A stretch of 23,467 nt of DNA from Thermoleophilia bacterium (GTDB lineage: Bacteria; Actinomycetota; Thermoleophilia; Gaiellales; Gaiellaceae): positions 1 to 23,467 of the forward strand of contig JAICYG010000019.1 in the NCBI GenBank assembly GCA_025934335.1, written 5' to 3'. How positions within the stretch are numbered: the first letter of the stretch is position 1; every line of letters begins with the position of its first letter. The translations under genes and the position numbers were made by a program. Under the pieces are notes generated by a model, which did not search any database, was not told where the DNA came from, and saw only the letters and a list, made by a program, of their open reading frames with translations. This document shows positions 6,704-13,932 of this stretch, in pieces.

Positions 6704-7657
6704 GTGCTCAGCCTTCTCGACCTCGACCCGGCGAGCTACCGCTCGCATCCCCTGCACGCCGACGGCCGCTCCTATTCGGAGACGAACTGCTACGCCGACG
6801 TCCTGATCGAGCTTCTGCACGCGCGCGGCGACGAGCCCGTAGCTGCGCTCGGACGCACCGTCCGGACGGACTTCGAGGGTGACCAGTGGACCTTCTTCAA
6901 GCCCGACCCGCACGACCTCGAGAGCCTGTTCGGGCTCGACATCCACGAGCTGCAGCCCTACCGTCCGCTTCCCGACCTGATCGCGGAGCAGCTGTCCGCC
7001 GGCCGGACGCTGATCGTGGAGCTCGACTCGTGGTTCCTGCCCGACACGCACGCGACTGCGTACCGGCGCGAGCACGTGAAGAGTTCGGCGGCGATCGCCG
7101 CGATCGACCCCGCGGCGAAGCAGCTGCACTACTTCCACAACCGGGGCCTGTATGCGCTTGCGGACGAGGACTTCGACGGCGCGCTCAGGCTGGGCGTGCC
7201 GCCCGGTGACGACCACCTGCCCCCCTACGCGGAGATCGTCCGCTTCGACGTCGGCGAGCCTCTCCGAGGCGACCGCCTGGCGACGGCTGCCCGGTCCTTG
7301 TTCGTGGAGCACCTCCGCCGGCGGCCGCGCACGAACCCGTTCCTCCGCTTCGCCGAGGCGCTCGATGCCGATCTCCCACGGCTGCTCGAGCAGAGCCACG
7401 ACGAGTATCACGCGTACGCGTTTGCGACGGTGCGGATGGCCGGCTCGGCGTTCGAGCTCTGCTCCGAGCACCTCGAGTGGCTCTTCGGCGAGGACGCACA
7501 CGACGCGCGCCTGCGGCTGGATGCGATCGTGGCGGCGTCGACCGCCCTTTCCTTCCGGCTGGCGCGACGGCGCCCGTTCGACCCGGCCCCGGTCCTCGCC
7601 GACGCTGCAGCCGCCTGGGACGACGCGATGCAGGCGATGGTCAGGCTGACCGCGTGA
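6704..7657 (+). CDS. DUF1839 family protein, possible cysteine transacylase
   Basis: A 317-residue soluble protein that I recognise as DUF1839, a family without an established reaction. Conserved-looking blocks are SYSETNCYADVL (23-34), QWTFFKP (61-67), VELDSWFLPDTHATAYR (105-121), EHVKSSAAIAAID (123-135) and YFHNRGLYAL (143-152). Cys29, His124 and Asp135 have the order and spacing of a papain/C39-like Cys-His-Asp triad. BtrH of butirosin synthesis, which moves an aminoacyl chain from a carrier protein to an aminoglycoside, has a comparable N-terminal C39-like domain. By analogy this protein could take the amino acid from the carrier protein and pass it to an acceptor; this is inference. GTG at 6704 starts 7 nt after the ligase stop. 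Confidence 0.85.
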   Translation: MLSLLDLDPASYRSHPLHADGRSYSETNCYADVLIELLHARGDEPVAALGRTVRTDFEGDQWTFFKPDPHDLESLFGLDIHELQPYRPLPDLIAEQLSAGRTLIVELDSWFLPDTHATAYRREHVKSSAAIAAIDPAAKQLHYFHNRGLYALADEDFDGALRLGVPPGDDHLPPYAEIVRFDVGEPLRGDRLATAARSLFVEHLRRRPRTNPFLRFAEALDADLPRLLEQSHDEYHAYAFATVRMAGSAFELCSEHLEWLFGEDAHDARLRLDAIVAASTALSFRLARRRPFDPAPVLADAAAAWDDAMQAMVRLTA

Positions 7658-9906
7658 GCTGGCAGCGGATGTCCGTCACCGCGGGCGCCTTTCGCGACCC
7701 GCCGGACGGATCCGCCTCGTGGAGGCACACGTGCTTGCCGGCGCTCGGGAGCGACGAAGAAGACCACTGGTTCAGGACCCGCGTGCTCGTCACGGAGCGG
7801 GGAAGCGTCCTTCGTCTCCCCGGACTCGCGACGGTCTGCGACGTCTACGTCGACGGCAATCACGCGCTCTCGAGCGACTCGATGTTCCTTGAGCACGCGC
7901 TCCCGGTCGAGCCGGGCGAGCGCGAGGTCGTGGTGTGCGCGCGCGCTCTCGCGCCGCTCCTTCGCGCCGGTCGCCGGCCGAGGGCGCGCTGGCGGACGCG
8001 CGTGGTCGCAGACGGGAACCTGCGCTGGTTCAGGACGTCGCTGCTCGGGCGTGCGCCGGGCTTCGCGCCGGCCCCACCCGTAGTCGGCCCCTGGCGGCCG
8101 CTCGAGCTGGAGGGGCCGGACGTTCTCGCCGTCGAGATCCAGGTGTCGCTGGACGGAGAGGACGGCGTCGTCGCCGTCGGCTGCGCGCCGGAGGAAGGTG
8201 AGCTCGACGTGTCCGTGGGAGACGTCCGGGCGCGGCTGCCGCCCGGTGGAGGCACGATTCGGGTGCCGCGGCCGGAGCGCTGGTGGCCCCACACCCACGG
8301 CGTGCCGGCGCTCTACGAGCTCGGGATCCGCGGGGCGGGGGGCAGCGCCCGCAGGCGCATCGGGTTCCGGGAGCTGGATGCGGGCGACGGGCGCGACGGT
8401 CTCGCGCTGTGCGTCAACGGCGCCGCCGTGTTCGCGCGTGGCGCGGTGTGGGTGCCGCCGCCGCGTGACGAGGTTCGCGAGACGCTCGCGCGATTGGTGG
8501 CCGCGGGAATGAACATCGTGCGGGTGGTGGGGACGACGTACTACGAGGACGACGGCTTCTATGCGGCCTGCGACGAGCTGGGCCTACTCGTCTGGCAGGA
8601 CCTGATGTTTGCGAACATGGACTACCCGTTCGCCGTGCCCGAGTTCAGGGCGGAAGCGGAAGAGGAGGTGAGGCAGGTGCTGCGCCGGCTCCGGAGTCGG
8701 CCGTCGCTGGCGGTGCTCTGTGGCAACAGCGAGATCGAGCAGCAGGTGGCGATGCTCGGCCTCGACACCGCCCTTGCGCACGACGACTTCTTCGAGGCGA
8801 CCGTGCCGGAGCTCGCGCGAGAGGCGGGCGTCGACGCGTCGTACGTCCCGTCGGCGCCTTCGGGTGAGCCCTTCCCCTTTCGCAGCGACCACGGCGTCGC
8901 CAACTACTTCGGCGTGGGTGCCTACCTGCGGCCGCTCACGGATGTCCGGCGCGCCGGCGTCCGCTTCGCTTCGGAATGTCTCGCGTTCGCGAACGTCCCC
9001 GATGCCGATCCGGCCGACCGGTCGGTCGGCGTGATGCGCGATGTCGGTGCGGACTGGGACTTCGCCGACGTTCGAGATCACTATCTGCGCGCGCTTCACG
9101 ACATCAGCCCGGACGATCCGGACTACTGGGAGCGAAGCCGCCACGTGACAGGCGAGCTGATGGCGGCGGTCTTCGGTGAATGGCGCCGGCCGGGCTCGGT
9201 CTCGGCCGGGGGGATCGTACTGTGGCTCCGCGATCGCGCAGAGGGATCGGGCTGGGGCATCCTCGACCACGAGGGGCGGCCCAAGCTCGCCTGGCACTAC
9301 CTGCGGCGCGCCCTCGCGCCGGTCGCGGTATGGCTCGTGGACGAGGGGCTCAACGGCCTCTCGGTCGTCGTCGCGAACGACTCCGCCGCACCCGTCGAAG
9401 GGACGCTCCTGCTCGCGCTCTACCGTGACGGGCACGTCCCGGTGGAGACGGCGACGAAACAGCTCGAGCTCGCGCCGCGTTCCTCCTTCGAGGTGGACGC
9501 CGAGGAGCTGCTCCGCCGGTTCGTCGACATCGGCTACGCCTACCGCTTCGGGCCGCCGCAGCACGACACGGTGGTGGCGACGCTGCAGCGCGGCGACGAG
9601 GTGCTCTCTCAGGCGTTCTTCTACCCCTTGCAGGTGCAGACGATCCGTCGCTCGCGGGCCGAGCTGGGCCTCGAGGCGTCCGCGTGCCGGCGCGAGGACG
9701 AGCTCGAGGTCTCGCTCGTCTCGGACCGCGTCGTCCACGGCGTGCGCCTCGCCGCACGCGGATTCGAGGCCGCGGACGACGGCTTCGATCTCGAGCCGCG
9801 ACGAGCCCGCGCAATTCGCCTCCGCCGCACGGGTGCACCGCCGGGCACGAGGATCGCGATCTCCGCGCTCAATCTCTCGAAGAGCCTCGAGGTCCCGCTG
9901 CCGTGA
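7654..9906 (+). CDS. Glycoside hydrolase family 2, beta-mannosidase-like
   Basis: A 750-residue protein with the GH2 order: sugar-binding-like domain (about 20-170), Ig-like domain (about 175-260), then a TIM barrel. The general acid/base motif GNSE is at 357-360 (Glu360), and the probable nucleophile is Glu441 in RFASECLAFANVP, as in beta-mannosidases (SEFG-like). Both glutamates being present suggests a working retaining glycosidase. No signal peptide is seen, so it would act in the cytoplasm. It is somewhat shorter than typical beta-mannosidases (about 850). GTG 7654 overlaps the DUF1839 stop (GTGA); ATG 7669 is the alternative. In this operon it may trim a sugar from the product or an intermediate, or act as a transglycosidase (inference). 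Confidence 0.85.
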   Translation: MSWQRMSVTAGAFRDPPDGSASWRHTCLPALGSDEEDHWFRTRVLVTERGSVLRLPGLATVCDVYVDGNHALSSDSMFLEHALPVEPGEREVVVCARALAPLLRAGRRPRARWRTRVVADGNLRWFRTSLLGRAPGFAPAPPVVGPWRPLELEGPDVLAVEIQVSLDGEDGVVAVGCAPEEGELDVSVGDVRARLPPGGGTIRVPRPERWWPHTHGVPALYELGIRGAGGSARRRIGFRELDAGDGRDGLALCVNGAAVFARGAVWVPPPRDEVRETLARLVAAGMNIVRVVGTTYYEDDGFYAACDELGLLVWQDLMFANMDYPFAVPEFRAEAEEEVRQVLRRLRSRPSLAVLCGNSEIEQQVAMLGLDTALAHDDFFEATVPELAREAGVDASYVPSAPSGEPFPFRSDHGVANYFGVGAYLRPLTDVRRAGVRFASECLAFANVPDADPADRSVGVMRDVGADWDFADVRDHYLRALHDISPDDPDYWERSRHVTGELMAAVFGEWRRPGSVSAGGIVLWLRDRAEGSGWGILDHEGRPKLAWHYLRRALAPVAVWLVDEGLNGLSVVVANDSAAPVEGTLLLALYRDGHVPVETATKQLELAPRSSFEVDAEELLRRFVDIGYAYRFGPPQHDTVVATLQRGDEVLSQAFFYPLQVQTIRRSRAELGLEASACRREDELEVSLVSDRVVHGVRLAARGFEAADDGFDLEPRRARAIRLRRTGAPPGTRIAISALNLSKSLEVPLP

Positions 9907-11660
9907 GCGAGCGCTCGTTCTACCTCGCCGGCGAAGGGGAGGCCGTGTTCGCGTCGCACCATGCTCCTGCGTCCGACGCGACCGGGCGCGGCGTGCTCCT
10001 GCTGCCGCCGTTCGGGTGGGAGGAGACGGCAACCCATCGCGCGCGGCGCGACTGGGCGCTGCACCTCGCTCGTCGTGGGCACGACGCCCTCAGGATCGAC
10101 CTGCCCGGGACGGGCGACAGCGCGGGCGACCTCGCGGATCCGCGACGCTGGGAGTCGTGGGGCGCCGCGGCCCGGCGCGCAGCCTCCTGGCTGCGTCGCG
10201 AGGCGGGCGTCACGCGGGTTACCGCCGTGGGCGTCGGAAGCGGTGGTTACCTCGCGTTCGGCCTGCTCGCCGAGGCCCGTGCGGAGGAGGCCGTCCTCTG
10301 GGGCACGCCGGTAACCGGCAAGCGGTTCCTGCGCGAGCTGGCGGCCTTCGGCGCCCTCGAGGCGAGCAGGATCGCCGAGGCCGGCGGCCCGCCCTCGCCG
10401 GAGCGAACGCAGGGCATCGAGGCGGGGGGCTTCGTGCTGCCGCCGGAGCTCGAGGCGGCAATCGCCGGGATCGACCTCGCAGACGCGAGTCTGCCGCCGT
10501 CGGCTCGCCTCCTGCTCGTCGGCCGCGACGGCGCGGGCAGCAGCCAGCGGCTCGTGGAGGCGCTGCGGGGCCGCGGCGTCGACGTCGCGACGGACGACGG
10601 TCACGGGTACGCCGCCATGGTCGTTCAGCCCGATCGGGCCGTCGCCCCGCACGGCGTCTTCGACGCTGTGGCGGCCTGGCTCGACGCCGCGCCCGCGCCG
10701 TCGCCGTCCCTCTCCGAGCCGTCGCGCGGCTTGGCGTCGCCGGAGCTGCTGGCGGGCGCGACGCGCGAACGGCCCATCGAGGTCGCGCTTCCGTCCGTTC
10801 GCCTGCGCGGTGTCCTCGCGGAGCCCCTGAACGTGGAGCGGGGGCTGCCGACGCTCCTGTTCCTGAACGCCGGCGCCATCCGCCGAACCGGTCCGAACCG
10901 CCTCTGGGTGTCGTGGGCGCGCCGGTGGGCGGCCCGGGGCGTTCCGTCGGTGCGGCTCGACCTCGAGGGGATCGGCGACGCGGACGGCGACGACGCGCGG
11001 TATCGCGACGTCGCGCGCTTCCATGACGAAGAGCTCGTCAAGCAGGTGCATGCGGCGGTGAGCGCGCTCGTCGAGCTCGGCCTCCCGGCCAGGTTCGTCG
11101 CCGTGGGGCTCTGCTCGGGCGGGTACTGGGCCTACCAGGCGGCCCTCGCCGACGAGCGCGTCGCGGCGGCAGTGATGGTGAACACGCGCGTCCTGCAGTG
11201 GCACGAGCACCTCGAGCAGGCGCGCGACCTGCGGCGCACCCGGCTGCTCGTCCGCCCGGTCACATGGAAACGTCTGTTGCGCGGGGACGTCCCGCTTCGT
11301 CGCTGGAAGGGCTTCGCTGCCTGGGTCGCCGCGCGAACGCTCGGCCGTCTCGGCGCGCGTCGGGGCGCGTCGGCGCCTTCCATCCTCGAGTGGCAGGCGC
11401 GGCAGGCGGCCGCGGGCTTCACGTCGCTTCGAGACGCCGGCCGGCGTGCGCACTTCGTCTTCTGTGACGGCGAGCCGCTGCGGGACGAGCTCACGGAAGC
11501 AGGGCTGCTCACGCACCCGGAGAGATGGCCGAACGTCTCCTGCCGCTTCATCCCGGGACGGGAGCACACGCTCAAGCCCGTGTGGATGCAGCGCTTCGCG
11601 ACGACGGCGTTCGACGACGTGGTCGCCGCCGAGGTGGCGCTGGCGGAATCAACGGCCTGA
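9903..11660 (+). CDS. Tandem alpha/beta hydrolase (two fused domains)
   Basis: A 585-residue protein built of two alpha/beta hydrolase domains. Domain 1 (about 1-270) has LRIDLPGTGDS and a nucleophile elbow GVGSGGY with Ser113. Domain 2 (about 290-585) has VRLDLEGIGDADG, the elbow GLCSGGY with Ser405 and a C-terminal catalytic His555 in PGREHTLK. Both elbows resemble those of exosortase-system-associated hydrolases and acyl-esterases of sugar pathways. The halves are about 25% alike by eye, suggesting duplication and fusion. A joining segment rich in Pro and Ser lies near 265-285. Start GTG 9903 overlaps the GH2 stop (GTGA). Likely roles are thioesterase release from the carrier protein, acyl transfer or ester hydrolysis; the sequence does not choose between them. 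Last gene of the operon. Confidence 0.82.
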   Translation: MSERSFYLAGEGEAVFASHHAPASDATGRGVLLLPPFGWEETATHRARRDWALHLARRGHDALRIDLPGTGDSAGDLADPRRWESWGAAARRAASWLRREAGVTRVTAVGVGSGGYLAFGLLAEARAEEAVLWGTPVTGKRFLRELAAFGALEASRIAEAGGPPSPERTQGIEAGGFVLPPELEAAIAGIDLADASLPPSARLLLVGRDGAGSSQRLVEALRGRGVDVATDDGHGYAAMVVQPDRAVAPHGVFDAVAAWLDAAPAPSPSLSEPSRGLASPELLAGATRERPIEVALPSVRLRGVLAEPLNVERGLPTLLFLNAGAIRRTGPNRLWVSWARRWAARGVPSVRLDLEGIGDADGDDARYRDVARFHDEELVKQVHAAVSALVELGLPARFVAVGLCSGGYWAYQAALADERVAAAVMVNTRVLQWHEHLEQARDLRRTRLLVRPVTWKRLLRGDVPLRRWKGFAAWVAARTLGRLGARRGASAPSILEWQARQAAAGFTSLRDAGRRAHFVFCDGEPLRDELTEAGLLTHPERWPNVSCRFIPGREHTLKPVWMQRFATTAFDDVVAAEVALAESTA

Positions 11661-12240
11661 GGAGCGCAGATCGGCGAGCGCCGCCCTCGCCGCAAGGTAT
11701 CCGCTTGGACGGCACCCGTCCACCTGCACGGCGAACGACCCGCGACGCCGGTCGGTCGCGTGTCCGATGTCGACGGCCCGGAGTAGGCCACCAGGCGCCG
11801 GGAAGGCTCGAACGCAACCGTGGGTTTCTCGAGGGGCCACAGCAACGCAACTGCCGTCGCGACGAGCGCGTACCAGAACATCGTCAACGGGCTGCCCGTC
11901 AGCAGGAGAAGCGAGCTGTGGTAGTTGACGACGCCCCAGGCGCCGATCCGCGTCAGTCGCTGGCTCGTGAAGAGCGCCATTCAGCACGAGCTCCGCAGCG
12001 ATCACTCCCCAGCTGAGGTAGACGGCGCGGCGTCCGACTAGAGGAGCGCGAAACGTGCGGACGAACGGGTCGGTGAGCCTCCAGAGACCCGGACGGCGTC
12101 GAGCTGTGTGCTCGGTCCGGGACGAGGAAGGCGAGCGAGAGGCGGTAGCGCCGCTTGATCTGGGCGGGGAAGAGCGACTGGGATGCCGACGACGAGGCGA
12201 ACGTCGTACGTCATCAGGTAGTCGTTCGGCTCGTACAGTT
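11649..12240 (-). pseudogene. Decayed HTTM/DCC-type membrane protein gene
   Basis: No intact gene fills the space between the hydrolase and the formimidoyltransferase, but the minus strand reads as protein in alternating frames. Around 12095-11985 one frame gives LWRLTDPFVRTFR and YLSWGVIAAELVLN. Near 11980 it shifts to a second frame giving WGVVNYHSSLLLLTGSPLT and FWYALVATAVALLWP (to about 11830). It then returns to the first frame for VDIGHATDRRRGSFAVQVDG and SGYLAARAALADL, ending at TGA 11651-11649. These pieces resemble the C-terminal half of HTTM (vitamin K-dependent carboxylase-like) proteins and the end of a DCC thiol-disulfide oxidoreductase domain; the DCC CxxC part and the N-terminus are missing. 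The bases 12100-12240 may belong to it (a frame reads YEPNDYLMTYDVRL) but I do not recognise them. Its last 12 nt overlap the hydrolase end. Confidence 0.5.
12234..12239 (+). promoter_or_regulatory. Possible -10 element for a leaderless formimidoyltransferase mRNA
   Basis: TACAGT fits the TAnnnT core of actinobacterial -10 elements and ends 7 nt before the GTG start at 12247. That spacing would place transcription start at the GTG itself, giving a leaderless mRNA. No clear ribosome-binding site precedes the GTG, which agrees. No convincing -35 box is seen. Confidence 0.3.
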
Positions 12241-12246
12241 CCTCTT

Positions 12247-13230
12247 GTGCTGCCCCTCGAGTCGGTCCCGAATTTCAGCGAGGGTCGCGATCCGGCGACG
12301 GTCGCGGCGATAGAAGCGGCGCTGTCGGCCCGCGCGCGCCTCCTCGACGTCCACGTCGACGGCGACCACAACAGATCGGTGTTCACGGTGATCGGCTCCG
12401 AGACGGAGCTCGCGGAAGCGCTCGTCGCTGCCGTCGGCGTCGCGGTCGAGCGAATCGACCTGCGTCGTCACGACGGCGCCCATCCGCGGGTCGGTGCGGC
12501 CGACGTGGTGCCGATCGTGCCGCTCGCCCCGCGCGACCTGCCGCGGGCGCGCGCCGCAGCGACCGCGATCGGGGCGCGCGTCGCCGCCGCCGCGAATCTG
12601 CCCGTCTTCCTCTACTCGCCGCCCGAACGCGGTCCCGCGTTCTACCGCCGCGGCGGCCCGCTGGAGCTGCAGCGGCGGCTCGACGAGGGCGAGCTGGCAC
12701 CGGATTTCGGCCCGGCCCGGCTTCACGAGAGCGCAGGAGCGGTCATCCTCGGCGCCCGTCGCCCCCTGATCGCGTTCAACGTCAACCTGCGCGGCGACGT
12801 CGAGGCGGCGCGCGCGGTCGCGGCAGTGGTGCGCGAGAAGGGCGGCGGGTTTCCCGGCGTCCGCGCGCTCGGCCTCGAGTTGCCGCGCGCCGGGCTCGTG
12901 CAGGTCTCGATGAACGTCGAGGACTGGGAGGCGGCGGCGCTGCACGAGATCGTCGAGCGTGTCGTCGCCGAGGCCGAGGTGCGCGGGGCGGAGGTGGTCG
13001 GCTCTGAGCTCGTCGGGCTGATGCCGGGCGGTGCGGCGGCCGCCGCCGCCGGTGCCGTGTTGCGGATCGCCGGATTCGATGCCTCGCGGGTGCTCGAGCT
13101 CCGGCTCCTCGACTTACGGTCGGGCGAGCCTGGCGGCGGCGACGACGTGGACGCCTCCGCGCCTGAGGACGGGCTTCGAGGCGTTCGCGGCGAGGAGCCG
13201 CTCGAGCGCGGTGGCGGCCCCGCCTCGTAG
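12247..13230 (+). CDS. Glutamate formimidoyltransferase
   Basis: A 327-residue protein matching the formiminotransferase domain of FTCD, which moves the formimino group between N-formimino-glutamate and tetrahydrofolate. Diagnostic blocks are SVPNFSEGR (6-14), DHNRSVFT (40-47) and the catalytic-histidine segment DGAHPRVGAADVVPI (76-90, His79), then FNVNL and GGFPGVRALG. No cyclodeaminase domain is attached and no other histidine-degradation gene is in the window, so it may serve folate one-carbon metabolism or a different substrate. The start is GTG 12247; the open frame continues upstream to 12055 only through the pseudogene. The family would normally end near residue 292 (RVLELRLLD). The extra 35 residues lie antisense to the end of the methyltransferase gene and are probably a run-on tail. 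Confidence 0.88.
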   Translation: MLPLESVPNFSEGRDPATVAAIEAALSARARLLDVHVDGDHNRSVFTVIGSETELAEALVAAVGVAVERIDLRRHDGAHPRVGAADVVPIVPLAPRDLPRARAAATAIGARVAAAANLPVFLYSPPERGPAFYRRGGPLELQRRLDEGELAPDFGPARLHESAGAVILGARRPLIAFNVNLRGDVEAARAVAAVVREKGGGFPGVRALGLELPRAGLVQVSMNVEDWEAAALHEIVERVVAEAEVRGAEVVGSELVGLMPGGAAAAAAGAVLRIAGFDASRVLELRLLDLRSGEPGGGDDVDASAPEDGLRGVRGEEPLERGGGPAS

Positions 13231-13932
13231 CGCCCGGCGTCGGAAGCTGAGCGGGCTGTAACCGACGGTCGAGACCTCGACCACGTCGAACCTTGCCTCC
13301 CGTAGGAGCCGGTCGAGCGAGCGCACCGAGTGCCGCCGCGGCTCGAGCCCCGCGGGCAGCCGCCCCCGGTACCGGCGTAGGGGTCGTACGACGAAGCGCC
13401 TGAGCGGCGCGAGGAGAGGTGAGAGCGACGGGTCGGCGAGCTCCGTCGCCCGCCACCGGTTGTCGGCAGTCACGATCAGGCCGCCGCCCGGCCGAAGGAC
13501 GCGCCGGAATTCGGCGAGGATCCTCTCCGGCTCCGTGATCCACGGCAGCAGCCCGAGCGCGACCACCAGGTCGACGCTCGCCGGCTCGAGCGGGAGCTCG
13601 GCGGCATCCGCCTCGACGAGCTCGACCGTCACCCCTGCGTGGTCCGCACGTGCTTGTGTCAGATCGAGCATCCGCCGGGTCGAATCGACGGCGAGGACGC
13701 GGTGCCCCCTCGCCGCCAGCGCGACGGATGCAAGGCCGGCTCCGGCGCCGACATCGGCGACAGGCGCGGCCGGCTCGATACCGAGCCGGTCGACGTATGC
13801 CAGCATCCGCTCGAGCCGCTGCCGGTAGACGGTTCCCGCCGGATCGGACTCGTCCTCGTAGATCGAGCTCCAGTAGTCGGCTTCGCGCCGGAAGTGGGCG
13901 CGAACAGGGTCGCCGTCGTGCCCCTGCGTCAC
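13114..13932 (-). CDS. Class I SAM-dependent methyltransferase, last gene of the sulfolactate operon
   Basis: A 272-residue methyltransferase. Motif I is VADVGAGAG (58-66), the acidic strand end is VLAVDST, then a VEADAAELPLEP segment, VDLVVALGLLPWI and the VLRPGG motif. This pattern is of the small-molecule/lipid type 11/25 group. GTG at 13932 overlaps the stop of the ATP-grasp gene by 4 nt, so it is translated with it; the frame continuing upstream to 14031 is antisense noise of the same strand in another frame. The N-terminal part, VRAHFRREADYWSSIYED, is typical of methyltransferases acting on quinone-like or small acids. Its substrate may be the ATP-grasp product (inference). Its 3' end overlaps the formimidoyltransferase by 117 nt tail to tail. 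Confidence 0.85.
   Translation of the reverse strand: MTQGHDGDPVRAHFRREADYWSSIYEDESDPAGTVYRQRLERMLAYVDRLGIEPAAPVADVGAGAGLASVALAARGHRVLAVDSTRRMLDLTQARADHAGVTVELVEADAAELPLEPASVDLVVALGLLPWITEPERILAEFRRVLRPGGGLIVTADNRWRATELADPSLSPLLAPLRRFVVRPLRRYRGRLPAGLEPRRHSVRSLDRLLREARFDVVEVSTVGYSPLSFRRRALRGGAATALERLLAANASKPVLRRGGVHVVAAARLARP

Noticed and set aside
9621..11567. 648-codon open frame on the minus strand
   Set aside because: Antisense to the tandem hydrolase, which has clear catalytic elbows; the shadow is Arg/Glu-rich and lacks domains.
12055..12246. Upstream extension of the formimidoyltransferase
   Set aside because: The family starts just before SVPNFSEGR; the extension lies over pseudogene sequence and has no family similarity.
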